Of a DNA stretch of 10,131 nucleotides, positions 1-5,948 are shown piece by piece. The DNA is from Methanobacteriota archaeon (GTDB taxonomy: Archaea > Thermoplasmatota > Thermoplasmata > RBG-16-68-12). Position 1 is the first letter of the stretch; each line of letters opens with the position of its first letter. The notes under the pieces were generated by a model, which worked only from the letters and a program-made list of their open reading frames with translations, made no database searches and was not told the origin of the DNA. Where the stretch lies: NCBI GenBank assembly GCA_005879065.1, contig VBLU01000053.1:3515-13645 (forward strand), in the 5' to 3' direction. A program made the position numbers and the translations under genes.

Positions 1-83
1 CCCGGCGGTAAGCGCCTGTGCAGGAACGTGGCACGTTGTCGGAACGCGAGGACCTTCTCTCGCGTGATCGAAGGGATGGCCAT
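1..83 (-). CDS. Winged-helix DNA-binding (AlkZ/YcaQ-like) protein, N-terminal fragment
   Basis: Only the first 27 codons are inside the window; the gene runs off the left edge. The ATG is at 83-81, and the frame stays open to base 1. The visible protein begins MAIPSITREKVLAFRQRATF and continues with a basic LHRRLPPG stretch. A 'T-R-x-x-V-L-A-F-R' opening followed by a basic helix is typical of the N-terminus of winged-helix DNA-binding proteins of the HTH_42 family, which includes the DNA-crosslink glycosylases AlkZ/YcaQ. The assignment rests on this short opening alone, so glycosylase activity cannot be judged. An in-frame TAA at 122-120 limits how far upstream the start can be; a TTG at 95-93 is the only common alternative. 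The gene is divergent from the dienelactone hydrolase gene. Confidence 0.55.
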   Translation of the reverse strand, partial: MAIPSITREKVLAFRQRATFLHRRLPP

Positions 84-336
84 CGTGGAGAGCAAGCCGA
101 CCAGATGGGAGGCAGCCCCTTAAGCAATCCGGACTCTTTCGCACCATCGAGCCGCCGGCTTGCGGCATTTCACGGAATATTGTGAGGAACGACGGATAGT
201 GGAATGTGGAAGCCGCGTGTTCGAATCCGATCCGTCCTCCTTTTGGGTCCTCACTGGCGGCGTCGACCTGCGGTGTCCATTCAAGCGTAGGTTCAAGTGT
301 CGAATCGGCCACTCTCCCGTCACGGCGATGTGAAAG
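84..336. other. Divergent intergenic spacer (253 bp)
   Basis: No gene is seen here. It separates the leftward winged-helix gene from the rightward hydrolase operon and should hold both promoters, but no convincing TATA box is visible for either. CTTAAG at 119-124 is a weak candidate for the leftward gene. Small structures present: a GCCGC/GCGGC hairpin at 151-166 followed by ATTT; a GACGGAT/ATCCGTC inverted repeat (191-197 and 230-236) enclosing a T-loop-like TTCGAATC, followed by TTTT at 241-244; and a direct TTCAAG repeat at 280-285 and 292-297. Confidence 0.6.
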
Positions 337-1056
337 ATGACGATGGTTGAACTCAAGAGCCAAGACGGAAAGGTCTCGGGATATCTGGCAGTCCCGAAGA
401 CGGGCAGCGGGCCAGGCCTCCTCGTCCTCCATGCGTGGTGGGGCCTAAACGACTTCTTCAAAGGCCTATGTGATCGGCTCGCAACGGCTGGATTCGTTGC
501 TTTCGCTCCCGACCTATACCACGGGGCAACTGCGTCGACCCGGGACGGAGCCGAAAATCTAATGTCGAAACTCGATCAGAAAGCAACCGGCCGAGAGATC
601 CAAAGCGCTGTGAGAGGCCTTCAAGTCCATGCGGGGGTGAGGGGAAAGCGCCTCGGAGTCGTTGGCTTTTCCATGGGCGCATTTTGGGGCCTTTGGTTGG
701 CGCAGGAGCTCCCCGCGGACGTGGCTGCGGTCGTCCTCTTCTACGGGACGGGAGATGGGAACTATTCCCAGATCAGAGCGGCCTTCCTCGGACATTTCGC
801 TGAGACGGACGAATTTGAGTCCCCCGCCGTCGTGCAAGATCTCGAGAAAATCCTACGCACAACAAGTGGGAAGAACGTCACGTTCCACTCATATTCCGGG
901 ACGACGCACTGGTTTTTCGAGAAGGACCGACCTGACGCGTATGATGCGCAGGCAGCCAGGCTTGCCTGGCAACGAACGATTCGATTCCTCAAGACTCAAT
1001 TGCCCGGGGGAGGCCACGCGGGGCTGAGGTTCAATTCTTTGGACCGAGGAGAGTAG
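337..1056 (+). CDS. Dienelactone hydrolase-family alpha/beta hydrolase (serine type)
   Basis: A 239-aa cytoplasmic alpha/beta hydrolase of the dienelactone hydrolase (DLH) family, close to the usual family length. After a first strand, 'LLVLHAWWGLNDFFK' (28-42) is the family's oxyanion/substrate-loop signature, and 'FAPDLYHG' (56-63) follows. The nucleophile elbow is G110-F-S112-M-G114, so the nucleophile is serine where the classical enzyme has cysteine. The other triad members are probably Asp158 (in GHFAETDEF) and His191 (in SGTTHWFF). There is no signal peptide. Classical DLH opens dienelactone to maleylacetate in chlorocatechol breakdown, but most relatives with this layout are esterases or lactonases of unknown substrate, so the reaction here is open. 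The ATG at 337 lacks a clear ribosome site; the ATG at 343 is an alternative. It is first in a close-set group with the Rieske gene (8-nt gap). Confidence 0.88.
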   Translation: MTMVELKSQDGKVSGYLAVPKTGSGPGLLVLHAWWGLNDFFKGLCDRLATAGFVAFAPDLYHGATASTRDGAENLMSKLDQKATGREIQSAVRGLQVHAGVRGKRLGVVGFSMGAFWGLWLAQELPADVAAVVLFYGTGDGNYSQIRAAFLGHFAETDEFESPAVVQDLEKILRTTSGKNVTFHSYSGTTHWFFEKDRPDAYDAQAARLAWQRTIRFLKTQLPGGGHAGLRFNSLDRGE

Positions 1057-1061
1057 GTGAT
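1055..1061 (+). promoter_or_regulatory. Ribosome binding site for the Rieske gene
   Basis: AGGTGAT matches the archaeal anti-Shine-Dalgarno complement (AGGAGGTGAT), though it sits only 3 nt before the ATG at 1065. It overlaps the stop codon of the preceding hydrolase, which fits translation from a shared transcript. Confidence 0.45.
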
Positions 1062-1064
1062 TCC

Positions 1065-1370
1065 ATGCGGGTCGGGTTGGCGGCAGCGGAGGACATTCCG
1101 GCGGAAGGCACAAAGTGCGTGGAGGTCCACGGGCGGAAATATGCGTTGTTCAAGGTGGGCGGCCAGGTGTACTGCCTGGACAATACCTGCACGCATCTGG
1201 GCGGGCCTCTGTGCGAAGGAAGACTCGCAGGATTCGTCGTGCAGTGCCCTTGGCATGGGTCCCGTTTCGACGTCCGCACGGGCCAGGTCGTCGGTCCGCC
1301 CGCGCGATCCGCGGTCCACGCATACCCGACGACGGTCGAGGCCGGCAAGGTTTGGGCAGATCTCCCGTGA
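1065..1370 (+). CDS. Stand-alone Rieske [2Fe-2S] ferredoxin
   Basis: A 101-aa soluble electron carrier made of a single Rieske domain. Both cluster-binding motifs are intact: C42-T-H44 (C-x-H-L-G-G) and C61-P-W-H64 (C-P-W-H-G-S). Two Cys and two His therefore bind the [2Fe-2S] cluster, and 'FDVRTG' after the second motif is typical. There is no transmembrane anchor, so it resembles the ferredoxin subunits of ring-hydroxylating dioxygenases or the NirD small subunit rather than the Rieske protein of cytochrome bc complexes. Cys37 and Cys50 lie next to the first motif; whether they form a disulfide cannot be told from sequence. No oxygenase, nitrite reductase or ferredoxin reductase is encoded nearby, so the partner is unknown. 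The start is 8 nt after the hydrolase stop, suggesting one transcript. Confidence 0.93.
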   Translation: MRVGLAAAEDIPAEGTKCVEVHGRKYALFKVGGQVYCLDNTCTHLGGPLCEGRLAGFVVQCPWHGSRFDVRTGQVVGPPARSAVHAYPTTVEAGKVWADLP

Positions 1371-1404
1371 ACTTTTTGGCCCATTGTAGGCGCAGGTAGG
1401 CCAC

Positions 1405-1734
1405 ATGCCAGACTTCGATCCTCTCGAACCCTTTGAGAACAAGGAGCTCCTCCGTAACGTGTTGGACCGGCTCGAACAGTTCGAGTACAAGCTCTATGGA
1501 CGGATCCCGTTGAAATTCCATCGGGGGGAGCCAACGCGCTATGAGTTCGATCTGAACCTCGGGGTCGTGCACATCACGGAGCAGGATTGCCAGGGTCTCA
1601 GCGAGATTTTCGCGGCCGTCAACAACAAATGGCGGACTCAAATGACGTTTTGCATCTATCCGTCGAAGGAGCAGGCGAGGGACATGGTCCTGAACGTTCG
1701 CGGTTCTCCGAAGGCGCCCGCCGAGATCGACTGA
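1405..1734 (+). CDS. Conserved-looking hypothetical protein, 109 aa
   Basis: I do not recognise this family. The protein is soluble-looking with no signal peptide or membrane segment. It opens with an acidic, helix-prone region (residues 1-28, rich in Asp, Glu, Leu) and continues with alternating strand- and helix-like stretches: 'YKLYGRIPLKFHRG', 'RYEFDLNLGVVHITEQD', a helix 'GLSEIFAAVNNKWR', then 'MTFCIYPSKEQARDMVLNV'. This looks like one small alpha/beta domain. Its two cysteines (in EQDCQG and TFCIYP) do not form a metal motif. It starts 34 nt after the Rieske stop with a purine-rich GCAGGTAGG about 5 nt before the ATG, so it is probably the third gene of that transcript. The even composition and clean start and stop suggest a real gene rather than a chance reading frame. 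Confidence 0.72.
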   Translation: MPDFDPLEPFENKELLRNVLDRLEQFEYKLYGRIPLKFHRGEPTRYEFDLNLGVVHITEQDCQGLSEIFAAVNNKWRTQMTFCIYPSKEQARDMVLNVRGSPKAPAEID

Positions 1735-1811
1735 GGACGTGACCTCGCGGTTCAGGGTCTCCATCCATCCGACCCCAGTAGCCAGTGGACCTTGCCGGAT
1801 TCTGGCATACG

Positions 1812-1820
1812 GTTATTTAC
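1812..1820 (+). promoter_or_regulatory. TATA-like box for the TIGR03118-family gene
   Basis: GTTATTTAC is an A/T-rich island in GC-rich surroundings. A start of transcription about 25 nt further on, near 1840, would give a short leader carrying the GGGAGG ribosome site at 1845-1850 and the GTG at 1859. The spacing is coherent for an archaeal promoter, but this is inference from sequence only. Confidence 0.5.
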
Positions 1821-1844
1821 GCAACGACCCGGTGATGCGCCCAA

Positions 1845-1850
1845 GGGAGG
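1845..1850 (+). promoter_or_regulatory. Shine-Dalgarno that decides the start at GTG 1859
   Basis: GGGAGG, followed by AG, lies 8 nt before the GTG at 1859. The candidate starts further upstream (GTG 1739, ATG 1835) have no comparable site, and both would put a long charged stretch before the signal peptide. Confidence 0.7.
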
Positions 1851-1858
1851 AGAGAACG

Positions 1859-2965
1859 GTGGCGAGGGCTTCTGCGTCGGTGCGTGTGGGGAGGAAACTG
1901 GTCTTGGTGATTGCGTTGGTGTCCATCGCTTGCTTGCTCGCGCCCCAGGTCGCAGCCGCACACAGGAATTCCGATGACAGTGCGTACGAGGTCACGCCGC
2001 TCGTTTCGAGCAACGGTGTACCGAACACCGTCGTCGACCCGAACCTCCTGAACGCCTGGGGGCTCGATGCGGGCCCCGCGTCTCCGTGGTGGGTCGCCGA
2101 TAACCACGCGGATCTGTCGACCCTTTACAACGCCGCGGGAGCCAAGCTGGGGCTCGAAGTGATGGTCACCGGCGGACCCACCGGGCTCGTCTTCAACGGC
2201 GGTTCGGGCTTCCTCGTGGGGCCCTCGAACGTATCGGCTCGATTCATCTTCTCAACGGAAGCCGGGACGATCCAAGGGTGGACTCCCACCGCAGGGACGG
2301 TCGCCGAGGTCAAGGTGGATGCCTCCGGAACGGGCGCGATTTACAAAGGACTTGCGATCGCGACCACGACGGCCGGGCCCATGCTGTATGCGACGGACTT
2401 CGCCAACGCGCGCGTCGATGCTTTCGACGGCGGATGGGCTCCCGTGACGACGGATGGAGGGTTCGTCGACGAGAAAATCCCCGCGGGCTATGCGCCGTTT
2501 GGGATCCAAGCGATCGGCGACCGTATCTTCGTCACGTACGCCAAGCAAGGGCCAACGGGGGACGAGCTCCATGGCAACGGCTTCGGGTTCGTCGATGCGT
2601 ACGATACCGCGGGTCATCTGCTCGCGCGCGTCGCACGTCACGGGACCCTGAATGCACCGTGGGGTCTCGCGATGGCACCCGAGAATTTCGGGCGCTTTGG
2701 GGGCGACCTGCTCGTGGGCAACTTTGGCGACGGCCGAATCAACGCCTATGAGGAGCGGCCCGACGGCCACTTCGCGTTCCGAGGTATGCTCAGGGACTCG
2801 GAGGAGAGACCGATTGCGATCAACGGATTGTGGGCCCTCGAGTTTGGCCACGGGGCGGCGAACAACGGTCCCACGGACACCCTGTTCTTCACCGCAGGTC
2901 CGAACGGGGAACAGGACGGGCTCTTCGGTTCGATCCGAGCCGTTGATTCCGACGACACTGATTGA
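1859..2965 (+). CDS. Secreted TIGR03118-family beta-propeller-like protein
   Basis: A 368-aa exported protein. The N-terminus is a classical signal peptide: basic residues to about position 13, a hydrophobic core 'LVLVIALVSIACLLA', then 'PQVAAAH' with probable cleavage after Ala34. The mature part starts with the hallmark of the TIGR03118 family, 'VVDPNLLNAWGL' (near residues 58-68) followed by 'SPWWVADNHADLSTLYN', then several strand-rich repeats ('IFSTEAGTIQGWTP', 'LYATDFANARVDAFDG', 'LLVGNFGDGRINAYEE', 'LWALEFGHGAANNG', 'LFFTAGPNGEQDGLFG'). These look like blades of a propeller; the molecular function of the family is unknown. No C-terminal membrane anchor or sorting motif is seen. The GTG start was chosen for the strong ribosome site 8 nt upstream and the good signal peptide it gives; a longer reading from 1739 is open but unlikely. 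Confidence 0.85.
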   Translation: MARASASVRVGRKLVLVIALVSIACLLAPQVAAAHRNSDDSAYEVTPLVSSNGVPNTVVDPNLLNAWGLDAGPASPWWVADNHADLSTLYNAAGAKLGLEVMVTGGPTGLVFNGGSGFLVGPSNVSARFIFSTEAGTIQGWTPTAGTVAEVKVDASGTGAIYKGLAIATTTAGPMLYATDFANARVDAFDGGWAPVTTDGGFVDEKIPAGYAPFGIQAIGDRIFVTYAKQGPTGDELHGNGFGFVDAYDTAGHLLARVARHGTLNAPWGLAMAPENFGRFGGDLLVGNFGDGRINAYEERPDGHFAFRGMLRDSEERPIAINGLWALEFGHGAANNGPTDTLFFTAGPNGEQDGLFGSIRAVDSDDTD

Positions 2966-2996
2966 GCGAATTCCTTCCGACGCGCGGGTTAAGAGC

Positions 2997-3033
2997 GGCC
3001 TCCGACGGTGAAAATCTCCACCGACGGGAGGCC
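2997..3033. terminator. Strong hairpin between convergent genes
   Basis: GGCCTCC (2997-3003) pairs with GGAGGCC (3027-3033); after a small internal loop, CGGTG (3006-3010) pairs with CACCG (3019-3023) around an 8-nt loop AAAATCTC. It lies 31 bp past the stop of the TIGR03118 gene and 56 bp past the stop of the leftward propeller gene, so it could end or protect both transcripts. There is no T-tract next to it, so intrinsic termination is uncertain. Confidence 0.5.
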
Positions 3034-3046
3034 CGGCGAACGGGCC
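3030..3046. terminator. Second hairpin, overlapping the first
   Basis: GGCCCG (3030-3035) and CGGGCC (3041-3046) form a perfect 6-bp stem with a GCGAA loop. It shares bases 3030-3033 with the larger hairpin, so the two structures compete. It is part of the same convergent spacer and has no T-tract. Confidence 0.4.
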
Positions 3047-3089
3047 GCGTGTCCCGGGAAGTCATCGCTCGCTCGACCGCGTGGTCGTC

Positions 3090-4772
3090 TCATCCGGTCA
3101 CGAACATCTGCTGGACGCGCGTGTTCCAGACGTAGTCGTTGTAGTTGATGATATACTCGCACGCGAACCAGAGTTCGGACGGGTTTCCATACGAAGGACT
3201 TGCGTCGCAGAAGTCCCCATAGCGTCCGCCCTGTTCGGTGTCCGTCCCCACGGCGACCGTCGTAGGCGTCTGGAGAGCACCCGGCTGGGAGGCGCTCTGC
3301 AGCGAGATCGCGACGCTCGGATATTCCGTGGGCGACGAGAACGCATAGGTGACCGCGAGGTCGCCGGACGGATCGAGCGTGATGCCCGGATAGTAGTCAT
3401 CCTCGTTGTTCCCGCTGTTGAAGTCGAAATCCTGCCGAACTTGGAACTTGCCTTGCTTCGCCCCAATCTGGATGAGCCGGATGCAATCGTGAACTCCGGA
3501 TTCCCCCGCGACCGTGCAGCCGTCGTTGGCTCCCCACCACGACACGCCCCCTTGGTACACGCCCGTCGAGATGCGGCTATCGTCCGTGTTCACGGACTGG
3601 TCCATGCCGGGTTGATTGCCGAGCGGGGGTCCTTCCGTCGGCCGGACCGTGAGGTTCGTCATGACCACCGACGCGCTCGGCGGGGTGCCCTCCACCCGGA
3701 AGAAGTTCAAGGTCGAGACGCCGGTTTGGCCCGGATTCACCGGGAGCAGGCTCGCCATGTATTCCGTCGGAGCGGGGCCGTACGAGTGGGCAGGATGGAT
3801 CGAGGCCAGGTCGCTGTACGGGCCGAATGCCTGGTAGTCGACAGAACAAAAGAGCCCACCCGGATTCGTGCAGCCGTCTTGCTCGAGGGCCAATTTGTCG
3901 AGGACCCAGAAGTACGCGCCCGTGTATGTGTTGATGGCGAGGGCGCTGAAGGGGAACTGGTTCGTGGAGATCACAACGACGTGATCGTTCATGCCCAGGA
4001 ACGGCTGATCGGAGAGGTTCAGCGGGAGGGGATTCGGGATCACGTACTCGAACCAGGCCGCCGACGGGTCGCTTGTTTGGGAGACGCCTAGATAGATCTG
4101 GCTCGAGACGTCCGGTTGTTGCGTGTTCAGCGCCCCGCACGTGACGCTCAGGATCGACGAGAACCACCGCTGGGTTCCGTTATCGAAGTAGACCTGCGGG
4201 TCGGAGAGGTAGCAGCCGGCCCCCGAGGGCACGGTGTAGAAATTCGTGAGGGTGAAGCGCTTGACGAAATGTCCCGTGTTCGTCCAAATGATGCCCGCCG
4301 TGTTATCTTCCTCGACCACGTAATGCGGGCTCGCGGACATCGTCACGTCGGGCGGAAGGCATGCGAGAGGGCTCCCGCTCATTCCGATGATCGGCTGGAA
4401 ACAGCTACTGTTCGCCCCGCTGATTCCGGACCAGCCGATGCCGGCTCGATACTGCGCCGGGCCGGACGGGAGCGTCGCGTCAATGGGTCCAGTGGCGTGC
4501 CCTTTTCCATGAGGCGAGTGTTGATCGCCCGCGCCCGGGTTCGCCGCTCCGTCGGTCTCCGGCAGACTGAGGACCGCGACGGGATTGAGAGTTCCCGCGT
4601 TCGCGGGAAGCAGCGAAATGGGCACGTCATCCAGCGCTTGTACGGTCCCTCCACGCTGCGGCACCGAGGTCGGCCGTCCCAGCGCGAAACCTTGCAGCGT
4701 CAGCCCGTAGCCGAGCGATGTGACGAGCAGGACCGAGGCGGCGATGGCTCCGAGGAGCGCGAACCAACGCAT
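3090..4772 (-). CDS. Secreted propeller-like protein with five cysteine pairs
   Basis: A 560-aa exported protein of no family I can name. The N-terminus 'MRWFALLGAIAASVLLVTSL' is a signal peptide or single anchor, followed by a Pro/Gly/Ser-rich linker to about residue 110. The rest has blade-like repeats in sialidase/propeller style: 'YLSDPQVYFDNGTQRWFSS', 'YVIPNPLPLNLSDQPFLGMN', 'YYPGITLDPSGDLAVTYAFS', and a last blade 'GGRYGDFCDASPS...LWFACEYI', which resembles the 'RxGDY...W' blade of secreted sialidase-fold proteins. The exported part has ten cysteines falling into five close neighbouring pairs, suggesting disulfides within loops or blades. I chose the ATG at 4772 because it starts the signal peptide directly and has a TATA-like element centred 28 nt before it; the upstream ATG at 4838 would add 22 polar residues. 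The gene lies downstream of the nitrilase gene on the same strand and converges with the TIGR03118 gene. Confidence 0.8.
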   Translation of the reverse strand: MRWFALLGAIAASVLLVTSLGYGLTLQGFALGRPTSVPQRGGTVQALDDVPISLLPANAGTLNPVAVLSLPETDGAANPGAGDQHSPHGKGHATGPIDATLPSGPAQYRAGIGWSGISGANSSCFQPIIGMSGSPLACLPPDVTMSASPHYVVEEDNTAGIIWTNTGHFVKRFTLTNFYTVPSGAGCYLSDPQVYFDNGTQRWFSSILSVTCGALNTQQPDVSSQIYLGVSQTSDPSAAWFEYVIPNPLPLNLSDQPFLGMNDHVVVISTNQFPFSALAINTYTGAYFWVLDKLALEQDGCTNPGGLFCSVDYQAFGPYSDLASIHPAHSYGPAPTEYMASLLPVNPGQTGVSTLNFFRVEGTPPSASVVMTNLTVRPTEGPPLGNQPGMDQSVNTDDSRISTGVYQGGVSWWGANDGCTVAGESGVHDCIRLIQIGAKQGKFQVRQDFDFNSGNNEDDYYPGITLDPSGDLAVTYAFSSPTEYPSVAISLQSASQPGALQTPTTVAVGTDTEQGGRYGDFCDASPSYGNPSELWFACEYIINYNDYVWNTRVQQMFVTG

Positions 4773-4795
4773 GTCCGACTTTGACGACGAATCAA

Positions 4796-4803
4796 GGCAT
4801 ATC
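4796..4803 (-). promoter_or_regulatory. TATA-like element for the secreted propeller gene
   Basis: On the minus strand GATATGCC is centred about 28 nt before the ATG at 4772, the spacing expected for a leaderless archaeal transcript. No Shine-Dalgarno precedes that ATG, which agrees. It is a weak match; GTTTAC further upstream, near 4853-4858, is an alternative. Confidence 0.35.
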
Positions 4804-4922
4804 TCCGGCGACGTCACAATCCGACCCGTGGGCCGCATCGGTGCTTTTGACGTAAACGGTAGGTCGTCGTTGGTGTGGTTTTGTGTTCTCCCTCCCGTCT
4901 TGGAGAGGACCGCGTCGCCGAA

Positions 4923-5711
4923 TCATTTAGGCGGCAAGATTCGCAGCTTCGAATCATGATCCAAGTCATTGAACGCGTTCGGTCGCTTGGCCGTCTTGAG
5001 CAACGAGAAATCCAGGGACTTCACCAGGATCCCTTCGCGGTCGTCGAGGGATTCGAGCTGTCCAAATGGGTTCGTCAGGCTGGATTGGCCCGGAAAATGG
5101 GCGCCGCGTTCGACTCCGGTTCGGTTCACGACCGCGACGAAGATCCCGTGGGCGAATGCGGACGCGATGGCTAGGTGATTGTACGGGTGGAGACCGTGAA
5201 GAGGTCCCTGGACTTCCTCAGCCCAGGCGGTTGGTGCGACTACGAGTTCCGTGCCTTGGTGCGCGAGGAAGGCCGCGAGCTCGGGGAACTGGAGGTCGTA
5301 ACACACCTCCAGGCCGATGCGATGGCCTTCGAAGTCGACGATCATCGGCTCGGTCCCGGGGTCGAAGATCAACGTCTCTCGGTTCCAAAGGTGGATCTTC
5401 CGGTAGACCGTCGTGCCCGAAGGTCCCGCCGCGAAGGCGGAGTCGTAGAGTGTCCGACCGGCACGCTCCGCGAATCCGCCCACGATTAGGCGTCCCGTCG
5501 ACCGGGCCACTCTCTCGATGGGTCGGAGGGCGGTGAGCCCCTCGACATAGGGCTCCGCTTCTTTCCGGTTCTCGTACATGTATCCGCAACTGGCCAGCTC
5601 CGGGAAGACAATGATGTCAGCGGGCACGGACTCGGCCCACCGAGCCATGCGGTCCCAGTTTGGCGTCGTCGCTCGGAAGGCGGGCGTGAACTGAACGAGC
5701 CCTAGTTTCAC
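4923..5711 (-). CDS. Carbon-nitrogen hydrolase (nitrilase superfamily) amidase
   Basis: A 262-aa cytoplasmic amidase of the nitrilase superfamily, full length for single-domain members. The Glu-Lys-Cys catalytic triad is complete: Glu38 (FPELASCGY), Lys105 (YRKIHLW) and nucleophile Cys137 (EVCYDLQFPE). Such enzymes release ammonia from amides or N-carbamoyl compounds through a thioester. The 'CYDLQFPE' form is common to omega-amidase/Nit2-like and general amidases; N-carbamoylputrescine amidases usually have a different residue pattern after the Cys, so the substrate is undecided. The start is a GTG at 5711 (minus strand) giving the standard opening 'MKLGLVQFTPAF'. A TATA-like CTTTTAAGA about 30 nt upstream suggests an almost leaderless transcript. 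The gene is divergent from the permease-ureohydrolase pair, which hints at a shared role in nitrogen-compound use. Confidence 0.92.
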   Translation of the reverse strand: MKLGLVQFTPAFRATTPNWDRMARWAESVPADIIVFPELASCGYMYENRKEAEPYVEGLTALRPIERVARSTGRLIVGGFAERAGRTLYDSAFAAGPSGTTVYRKIHLWNRETLIFDPGTEPMIVDFEGHRIGLEVCYDLQFPELAAFLAHQGTELVVAPTAWAEEVQGPLHGLHPYNHLAIASAFAHGIFVAVVNRTGVERGAHFPGQSSLTNPFGQLESLDDREGILVKSLDFSLLKTAKRPNAFNDLDHDSKLRILPPK

Positions 5712-5736
5712 GAATCACGAGGAACGGCGGGGCGCC

Positions 5737-5745
5737 TCTTAAAAG
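5737..5745 (-). promoter_or_regulatory. TATA box of the nitrilase gene
   Basis: Minus-strand CTTTTAAGA, centred at 5741, lies 30 nt before the GTG start at 5711, so transcription would start at or just before the start codon. It stands out in a very GC-rich stretch. Directly upstream is the inverted repeat GCGCG-G-CGCGC (5745-5755), in the position where the BRE and possible operators lie. Confidence 0.6.
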
Positions 5746-5854
5746 CGCGGCGCGCAGATGTTCGCAACCCGGTCGATTCAGCGTCATGGGCTGCGAGCAA
5801 AGGGCTAATATCCCGCCCCATATGCCCGCGCCGCAGGTCGTAGATCCGAGCCTT

Positions 5855-5940
5855 GGACCGATCCAGCCGCGGCGCGAACCGCTTCGTCGCACGTCGGTCC
5901 GGCGGGTTCGTCTCCGAGACTGCGAGTCGGGACGGGAGGA
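5855..5940 (+). promoter_or_regulatory. Possible structured leader of the permease gene
   Basis: If transcription starts downstream of the TATA-like CTAATAT (5805-5811), the permease mRNA has a leader of about 110 nt. Within it GGACCGA (5855-5861) pairs with TCGGTCC (5894-5900), extendable by wobble pairs, around an inner GCGG/CCGC hairpin (5869-5882). Next comes GACT-GCG-AGTC (5917-5927), and TCTCC (5911-5915) can pair with the ribosome site GGAGG (5935-5939). This resembles an arrangement that could hide the ribosome site. It matches no riboswitch class I recognise, and GC-rich DNA yields such pairings by chance. Confidence 0.3.
5934..5940 (+). promoter_or_regulatory. Shine-Dalgarno supporting a TTG start
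   Basis: GGGAGGA ends 8 nt before the TTG at 5949. It supports this unusual start over the ATG at 5985 (codon 13), which has no such site at a proper distance. Confidence 0.65.
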
Positions 5941-5948
5941 GTGATTAG

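Noticed and set aside
1..123. Plus-strand frame open from base 1 to TAA 123
   Set aside because: Its translation is Arg- and Cys-rich without a pattern, while the minus strand over the same bases gives a convincing winged-helix N-terminus.
88..240. Possible intron-containing leucine tRNA (GCC...GGC D-arm-like segment, CTTAAG anticodon-like loop, TTCGAATC T-loop)
   Set aside because: The anticodon stem does not pair, the T-stem has only one Watson-Crick pair, and the acceptor ends match in only four bases. It is not a functional tRNA.
1733..1746. GAGG/CCTC hairpin just after the 109-aa gene as a terminator
   Set aside because: Only four or five base pairs and no T-run; not distinguishable from chance.
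3081..4091. Long open frame (336 codons) on the plus strand
   Set aside because: It is antisense to the secreted propeller gene, is very rich in Arg and Val in the way GC-rich antisense frames are, and has no start signals or recognisable domain.
4773..4838. Start of the secreted propeller gene at ATG 4838
   Set aside because: It would put 22 polar residues before the signal peptide, and the ATG at 4772 has a TATA-like element at leaderless spacing.
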